Source of the DNA: Desulfobacteraceae bacterium
Lineage (GTDB): Bacteria; Desulfobacterota; DSM-4660; Desulfatiglandales; Desulfatiglandaceae
DNA: 18,521 nt
Assembly: GCA_030611815.1 (NCBI GenBank)
Contig: JAUWPC010000023.1
Location: 1-18,521, forward strand
Direction: 5' to 3'
Under the pieces are notes generated by a model. The model did not search any database, was not told where the DNA came from, and was given only the letters and a program-made list of their open reading frames with translations. Positions 14,687-18,521 of this stretch are shown in pieces (within the stretch, counting starts at the first letter, position 1; the number at the start of each line of letters is the position of its first letter). Made by a program: the position numbers and the translations under genes.

Positions 14687-14726
14687 TTCAAACTTTAGGC
14701 ACTTGAGTCAGCGTGCCTTCCAGGAC

Positions 14727-14758
14727 AAATAAAAACAAGCCACCTCCTCTGGGAGTGG
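14727..14758 (-). terminator. Rho-independent terminator after the transporter gene
   Basis: On the minus strand the stem CCAC-TCC.../GGAGGTGG (14740-14758, one bulge) is followed by CTTGTTTTTATTT. It lies about 80 bases beyond the stop of the symporter gene and would end an hpnB-transporter transcript. Confidence 0.55.
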
Positions 14759-14811
14759 TAATTTGACTATTGCTGAGATTTTAGAGAAATTGGAGCGCTG
14801 TGTCAAGCAGG

Positions 14812-14839
14812 GCGAGAGCACGTCAGCGAGAGCACGTCA
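14812..14839. repeat. 14-bp tandem duplication at a gene end
   Basis: GCGAGAGCACGTCA occurs twice in a row (14812-14825, 14826-14839). The right copy contributes the stop codon of the symporter gene; the left copy is downstream. It looks like a recent slippage or duplication. Confidence 0.85.
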
Positions 14840-15760
14840 GTCATTGATTTGCCCAGTTCCTTTTAGGCGTTGGTAGAGCCTCATGGGAAAGATGAGACCG
14901 AAGAAAGGGATCATATACATGGCTGCCAAAGTAGGTTCCAAAGGTCCAAAAAATTCTGAGGCGAAGACAAGGACCAGGACGTTGTTCACGTTACCTAAGG
15001 TTATGACGGCGGCAAGCTGGTTTGCAACAGAAGATCCCCACAGAGAAAGAAGGCCGACCACAAAATAGATCCCTCCAAGTGCGATGGCCACGAGTGCCGC
15101 ATTGATGACAGTGCCGGGATTCTGATGGAAATAGTCCGCATATCTGGAAAAAACGCCTAAATTAATGGCTGCAAAAATAATCAGGGAAATGGGGAACCGT
15201 CTCTTCATGAGAGATACCAAAAGCTGCGATGCCACACGTCTAAGGAGTTGAACTGCTATAACGGGGAAAAAGATGACCATACTCAAAATCTGGGTCATAC
15301 CCCAAAATGAGATTTCAATGTTGCGCTCCAGGACGATCTTGACGAGGGCCGGCAAGGTGAAGGGCACGATCAAAGAAGACGTTACCACCATGATTAGGAC
15401 CAGGGGTCCGTTTGCATTGACAAGGGTAGAGATGAACGGGGCGACCACACCGGTGGATATTCCGGTTAATAGGAGGGCGGCCACTGCATAGGATGGATAG
15501 AATGTCTTAAAAAGGTAGTAGACAATTAGGGGTATGGCGATCATTTTTAACAAAGAGAGCCATATGATGGTAGGTCCATTGTGCCGGATCATGAGCCAGA
15601 TGTCGTCCAATTTTATGGGCAGAAAGCTAAGGAACAGGAGGAACATCATAAGAAAGAGAGGATAAGGCTGAAAATAGTTGGCAAAGCCGGGAAACATAAT
15701 CCCCGCAACCATGGAAGAAAAGATGACCAGGAGCAAAATGATATCGTTCATGCGAAACAT
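14837..15760 (-). CDS. Bile acid:sodium symporter family (BASS/SBF) transporter
   Basis: The 307-residue integral membrane protein has about nine or ten hydrophobic helices spread over its whole length. Family-like features are the MMFLLFLSFLPIKLDDI region (38-54), TGISTGVVAPFISTLVNANG (99-118) with polar residues in a helix break, and TLGNVNNVLVLVFASEF (264-280), which corresponds to the crossing helix that binds Na+ and substrate. Substrate is unknown; organic anions are usual. It starts 39 bases after the hpnB stop, so the two are probably cotranscribed. AAGG lies six bases before the ATG. A physiological link with hopanoids is suggested only by position. Confidence 0.85.
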   Translation of the reverse strand: MFRMNDIILLLVIFSSMVAGIMFPGFANYFQPYPLFLMMFLLFLSFLPIKLDDIWLMIRHNGPTIIWLSLLKMIAIPLIVYYLFKTFYPSYAVAALLLTGISTGVVAPFISTLVNANGPLVLIMVVTSSLIVPFTLPALVKIVLERNIEISFWGMTQILSMVIFFPVIAVQLLRRVASQLLVSLMKRRFPISLIIFAAINLGVFSRYADYFHQNPGTVINAALVAIALGGIYFVVGLLSLWGSSVANQLAAVITLGNVNNVLVLVFASEFFGPLEPTLAAMYMIPFFGLIFPMRLYQRLKGTGQIND

Positions 15761-15799
15761 AGTGGAACCTTGGATGTAACCGTTAAGGGGTTCGAGGGT

Positions 15800-16945
15800 T
15801 CAAGCCCCCTTTGGCCCCTGTTTCGAGGCATAAGATCTCCCCTTCCATTCTGAGCCCTTTCCCTGCCAGAAACGGATGGCCGATGTCCAGGTCATGGCGA
15901 GATAGAGAGTCCCGACTGCAGGAAGGCAAAGGGCACATGCTTTTGTCAGACCGTAGAATCTAAGGATCGGGAAGTAGCTGAGGGCCATGGCGCAGAGGGC
16001 AGAGGCGGAAATTATTTTTGACATGGTCGAGGGGAAGAACAGCCCTGCAACCGGCAACCAGAATGCAATGATCATTATGGCCGTACAGAGAAAGAGGAGC
16101 AGCGCAGAATAACGAAGCTGGTTAAAGGCGGTACGCGCCACCATGTTCCAGATTGTTCTGAGATCCTCATAGGGGCGAAGACTGCAAGCTGAATGAGAGA
16201 GGCCGATCCATATCCTGTGGCCGGAGGATTTAACCCGTTTTGCCAGGGCGCAGTCATCGATCAGTTCGTTTCGCAGGGCGCCAAAGCCCCCGATTTCCCT
16301 GATTGCTTCCGTTTTGACGAGGATACACCCTCCGGCGGCCGCGGCAACGAACGGAAATGTGGAATTGGAGAGGCGGAAGGGATAAAGCATTTTGAAAAAA
16401 TAAATAAAGGCCGGCATCAGCAGCCTTTCCCAAAAACTGACCATTCGGAGGGTCACCATCAATGATATCAATTGGAGATCGTCTTCATGCATTTTTTTCC
16501 GAAGCGTCTGAAGGATACCCGGTTTGAGCTCAATGTCTGCATCGAGAAGGAGCAACAACTCCGTATCAACATGTCTGAGACCCTGTTCAAGGGCCCAGAG
16601 TTTGCCGCTCCAGCCCGTTGGGAGGGGTTCACCTGAAACAACGCGCAGGTTCTTCCTTGCAGAAGCCTTGGCCGCGCGGGCCGTACCGTCAACGGACTGG
16701 TCATCCACAAGGATGATGTTGAGGCTATCCCCCTGGGCCTTGAGCCCTGATAAGGTAGTTTCGATGACACCGGCCTCATTTCTCGCAGGGATGAGAGCGG
16801 TTATATCACTCAGGTCATCTTCAGAAAAATCCGGAGCAGCATCCAAAGACTCGGCAGTGGCCCAGGGACGCCATGGCAGAAGCAGTATGACAATCCAGAT
16901 ACAGGCTCCAGCTATAGCTAAACAGGTCAGGTTCATAAAACTCAT
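15800..16945 (-). CDS. hpnB: Hopanoid-associated glycosyltransferase HpnB
   Basis: This is a membrane-anchored family 2 glycosyltransferase of 381 residues. Numbered from a TTG five codons earlier: an N-terminal helix (11-30), the GT-A start ITALIPARNEAGVIETT (53-69), VDDQSVDGTA (85-94), the DxD-like LLDADIEL (138-145), and LIDDCALA (233-240). WNMVARTAFNQLRYS (271-285) follows, then three or more C-terminal helices. The GWSGKLWALEQGL and AFNQLRYS stretches match what I know of HpnB, found in hopanoid gene clusters. I prefer the ATG at 16945, since the extra residues (MRCSL) lack support. An FNR-like box and another inverted repeat lie upstream. Confidence 0.85.
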   Translation of the reverse strand: MSFMNLTCLAIAGACIWIVILLLPWRPWATAESLDAAPDFSEDDLSDITALIPARNEAGVIETTLSGLKAQGDSLNIILVDDQSVDGTARAAKASARKNLRVVSGEPLPTGWSGKLWALEQGLRHVDTELLLLLDADIELKPGILQTLRKKMHEDDLQLISLMVTLRMVSFWERLLMPAFIYFFKMLYPFRLSNSTFPFVAAAAGGCILVKTEAIREIGGFGALRNELIDDCALAKRVKSSGHRIWIGLSHSACSLRPYEDLRTIWNMVARTAFNQLRYSALLLFLCTAIMIIAFWLPVAGLFFPSTMSKIISASALCAMALSYFPILRFYGLTKACALCLPAVGTLYLAMTWTSAIRFWQGKGSEWKGRSYASKQGPKGA

Positions 16946-16973
16946 TAAACTACACCGCAAAGCGGGATGCGAA

Positions 16974-16990
16974 TAACGTCTATGACGTTA
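16974..16990. promoter_or_regulatory. Inverted repeat upstream of hpnB
   Basis: TAACGTC (16974-16980) and GACGTTA (16984-16990) are perfect arms around TAT. The site lies about 30-45 bases before the hpnB ATG, where an operator or a leader hairpin could act. Confidence 0.4.
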
Positions 16991-17005
16991 CTCTGCCGGG
17001 CAACC

Positions 17006-17019
17006 GTGATTTAAATCAA
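17006..17019. promoter_or_regulatory. FNR/CRP-family binding site candidate
   Basis: GTGATTTAAATCAA, read on the minus strand as TTGATTTAAATCAC, matches the FNR consensus TTGAT-N4-ATCAA at nine of ten positions. It lies about 60 bases before the hpnB start. A second palindrome, TCAAGCTTGA (17016-17025), overlaps its end. Confidence 0.45.
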
Positions 17020-17115
17020 GCTTGATTGTTCAGGCATCTGATATCTTCAAATAGTATATGAATGTATGAATGTATTGGGTTGCAAGGTTAGCTGGCATTT
17101 GTGTTTGACTTGATA

Positions 17116-17919
17116 TCATCGGTTTTGGGTTATTTCAAGCCTGGGCGAGGCCATCCGGATGCCTTCCTTATCGAAACTGGACTTTATCTTGGCATTCAGA
17201 CCCCAACGGCCGGTGAGGGCGTATTTTCTCTCTACCCAGAATCTGGCTTTCATCTCCATATAATTGGGTGAGAACTTCTCAATAACAACTCGAGGGACAG
17301 GTTTTTCAAGTACTTTCTCATCCTCTTTCAGAATTTTTCCAACCACATCCGTCACTTTCTCCACATCCTGATTATAGGGGATGAAAAAATCGATATCCAG
17401 ACGGCGATTGGGCCTGGCACTTGAATTAACCACCTGCTCGTTCAGGACCTTATGGTTGGGGATGTAAATCACCTTGCCATCAAGGGTCCGAACACGCGTG
17501 TACATAAAGGTGATCATATCCACAATTCCCATAGCCCCCCCCGTCTGGATAAGGTTGCCCTTTTTGAAGGGAAGTTGGGGGATGTAGGGTTTGGCGATGA
17601 TGAAGGCGGCCAACGAAACCATGACAATAACCATGATGACCCTGAAAAGGAGTGCACCCGGAAACCCAACCAGATTGAGAACAACCAGGGCGCCTACCAA
17701 CAGAACGAGGATGTGTAGTCCGGTAACCGAGTAGGCTGCCTTACGCTCGGGCATTCCATATTTTATGAGGAGCACAGCCAAAAACTTCCCCAAATATTTG
17801 ACCAGAAAAAGGACGATCAGCAGGAGGATCATGCCCTTGACAATCATAGGGCCTAATTCTCCGCCTACTTTGCTGATCTGATCCACATAGTTGCTCAAGC
17901 CGGAAGATATTGTATCCAT
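17116..17919 (-). CDS. MscS-family mechanosensitive channel
   Basis: The 267-residue protein has three membrane helices (about 24-44, 63-85, 90-109). The MscS beta domain follows, with the signature GNLIQTGGAMGIVDMITFMY, then TRVRTLDGKVIYIPNHKVLN and VVNSS (121-167), and an alpha-beta C-terminal domain. The pore helix TM3 is less Gly/Ala-patterned than in E. coli MscS, so gating may differ. Such channels release solutes on hypo-osmotic shock. AAGGA lies eight bases before the ATG. It is transcribed toward hpnB with a 170-base gap that carries the FNR-like box, so it is probably a separate unit. Confidence 0.9.
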   Translation of the reverse strand: MDTISSGLSNYVDQISKVGGELGPMIVKGMILLLIVLFLVKYLGKFLAVLLIKYGMPERKAAYSVTGLHILVLLVGALVVLNLVGFPGALLFRVIMVIVMVSLAAFIIAKPYIPQLPFKKGNLIQTGGAMGIVDMITFMYTRVRTLDGKVIYIPNHKVLNEQVVNSSARPNRRLDIDFFIPYNQDVEKVTDVVGKILKEDEKVLEKPVPRVVIEKFSPNYMEMKARFWVERKYALTGRWGLNAKIKSSFDKEGIRMASPRLEITQNR

Positions 17920-18100
17920 GAGCGTTTCCTTTCTGCAAAAGGGTTAAAACGATTATTTGTTTCACCTGGCCATTCCAGGAATTAAACCTCTGTTTATCTG
18001 TGTGCTATCTTTCAAATACCTTAAGAATCCAAGATATTCCAACGCAAATACGTCACCATTTTTTTATTTGGATCTTGGAGGATAATTAATCCTGGGTAAA

Positions 18101-18377
18101 CCCCCGGCTTTGCCGGGGGACTCGTAAAGTTTGACATTTCCGGGAATGTAAGAAAACCTCCTTTGATGTGAACCGCTTAAAGTGAAAAGCGACAAGGAAG
18201 TTTTCAATGGGAAATGTTCAAAGTTTAAGCCATTCAAAGGGGGAATACATATATCATATAATCTGGATACCGAAATATAGAAAGAAAAAATTTATGAAGA
18301 GCTTAGGAAATATTTGGGTTAGGTTTTCAAGGAACTGGCGAGGCAGAAAGAGGGTAGGAATTTGTGTCATGGCTTGA
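18101..18377 (+). mobile_element. Decayed IS200-type insertion sequence (left part)
   Basis: A perfect GC-rich hairpin (CCCCCGGC 18101-18108, GCCGGGGG 18112-18119, loop TTT) precedes a TnpA-like reading frame by about 90 bases. This is the layout of the left end of IS200/IS605 elements, whose transposase recognises subterminal hairpins. Further palindromic bits (ACATT/AATGT at 18134-18149) lie between. The transposase is broken and no right end is seen. Confidence 0.55.
18207..18377 (+). pseudogene. tnpA: IS200-type TnpA transposase, frameshifted and truncated
   Basis: With AAGGAAG seven bases upstream, the frame starts MGNVQSLSHSKGEYIYHIIW followed by IPKYRKKK. This is the well-known start of IS200 transposases (Y1 HUH family). 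After KKK the matching sequence moves to another frame (YEELRKYLG, stop, VFKELARQKEGR), and the HUH motif and catalytic Tyr are absent. The first frame ends at 18377 after 56 codons. One frameshift, one nonsense change and a deletion of the rest make it certainly inactive. Confidence 0.75.
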
Positions 18378-18399
18378 TTAAGGCACTTCAGGAAAAAGA

Positions 18400-18521
18400 T
18401 TGCGGCACCTGAGCAGAAAAGCCATTGGGCTTGCGGCGTTTACTGTGTTCGGCGTCATTGCGGCTCTGGCGGCAAAAGCGTTCCCGTTGGTTCTCTGGGG
18501 TCCCATCCTGGCGGTCATAAC
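18400..18521 (+). CDS. Start of a membrane protein, cut by the window edge
   Basis: From a TTG with AGGAA seven bases upstream the frame is open to the right edge. It reads MRHLSRKAIGLAAFTVFGVI followed by AALAAKAFPLVLWGPILAVI. A basic N-terminus followed by long hydrophobic segments suggests a membrane protein or a signal anchor. It would be the only intact plus-strand gene here. With about 40 residues visible no family can be named, and it could also be an internal piece of a gene interrupted by the IS200 relic. Confidence 0.4.
   Translation, partial: MRHLSRKAIGLAAFTVFGVIAALAAKAFPLVLWGPILAVI

Larger units (their letters stand above)
14339..14694. mobile_element. Possible MITE-like element with 22-bp inverted ends
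   Basis: Perfect 22-bp inverted arms lie at 14339-14360 (beginning AGTTTGAAGTGCCTAAAG) and 14673-14694. Inside are two further strong palindromes, at 14413-14481 and 14520-14572. This nesting in 356 bases suggests a non-autonomous element or a long structured leader. No target duplication is visible, and the right end carries a 16-bp tandem copy of the terminal motif (14678-14693 and 14694-14709), so the outer limit is uncertain. Its left end lies eight bases before the aminotransferase ATG. Confidence 0.5.

Noticed and set aside
17050..17080. Microsatellite-like TATGAATG repeats in the hpnB upstream gap
   Set aside because: Only two full copies are present, too few to suggest phase variation.
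18028..18079. Inverted arms TCCAAGAT/ATCTTGGA before the IS200 relic
   Set aside because: The arms are eight bases with a 36-base loop in AT-rich DNA; this could be chance and does not mark a defined element end.

Overview
The window looks like a chromosomal segment from a hopanoid-making Gram-negative bacterium, most likely Desulfobacterota-like. This rests on an HpnN-type RND transporter, an HpnB-type glycosyltransferase and an HpnO-like aminotransferase, plus small genes and short repeats of a style I associate with that group; the assignment is inference. Nearly every gene is on the minus strand. No rRNA, tRNA or CRISPR array was seen.

Positions 1-1284 are AT-rich and carry one gene running off the left edge plus a worn cluster: the first 77 codons of a restriction-methylase-like gene, a small conserved gene, and a nucleotidyltransferase that has lost its middle. 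Positions 1565-5550 hold a higher-GC two-gene module: a SIR2-like NADase-type protein, with a one-base stop/start overlap to a 913-residue helical protein whose C-terminus resembles DUF4020. It is the strongest candidate for an unusual defence system here.

Positions 5694-9639 are bracketed by an exact 40-bp direct repeat and form an accessory island of relics and toxin-antitoxin genes. It contains pieces of Schlafen/AlbA-type regulators (a HATPase fragment and two winged-helix fragments sharing 80-bp and 58-bp repeats), a CopG-like antitoxin, a ParE-type pair, a VapBC pair, and a zinc-ribbon gene broken by an apparent single-base deletion. A solo recombinase core-binding-domain protein sits one base outside the right repeat.

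Positions 10228-17919 are the housekeeping-like block, read from right to left: an MscS channel; hpnB with an FNR-like box upstream; a bile-acid/sodium-symporter-family transporter ending in a plausible terminator; a 356-bp palindrome-rich stretch bounded by 22-bp inverted repeats; then the HpnO-like aminotransferase translationally coupled to hpnN. Together these suggest hopanoid side-chain modification and export to the outer membrane. The right end (18101-18521) has a decayed IS200-type insertion sequence and the start of one plus-strand membrane-protein gene.
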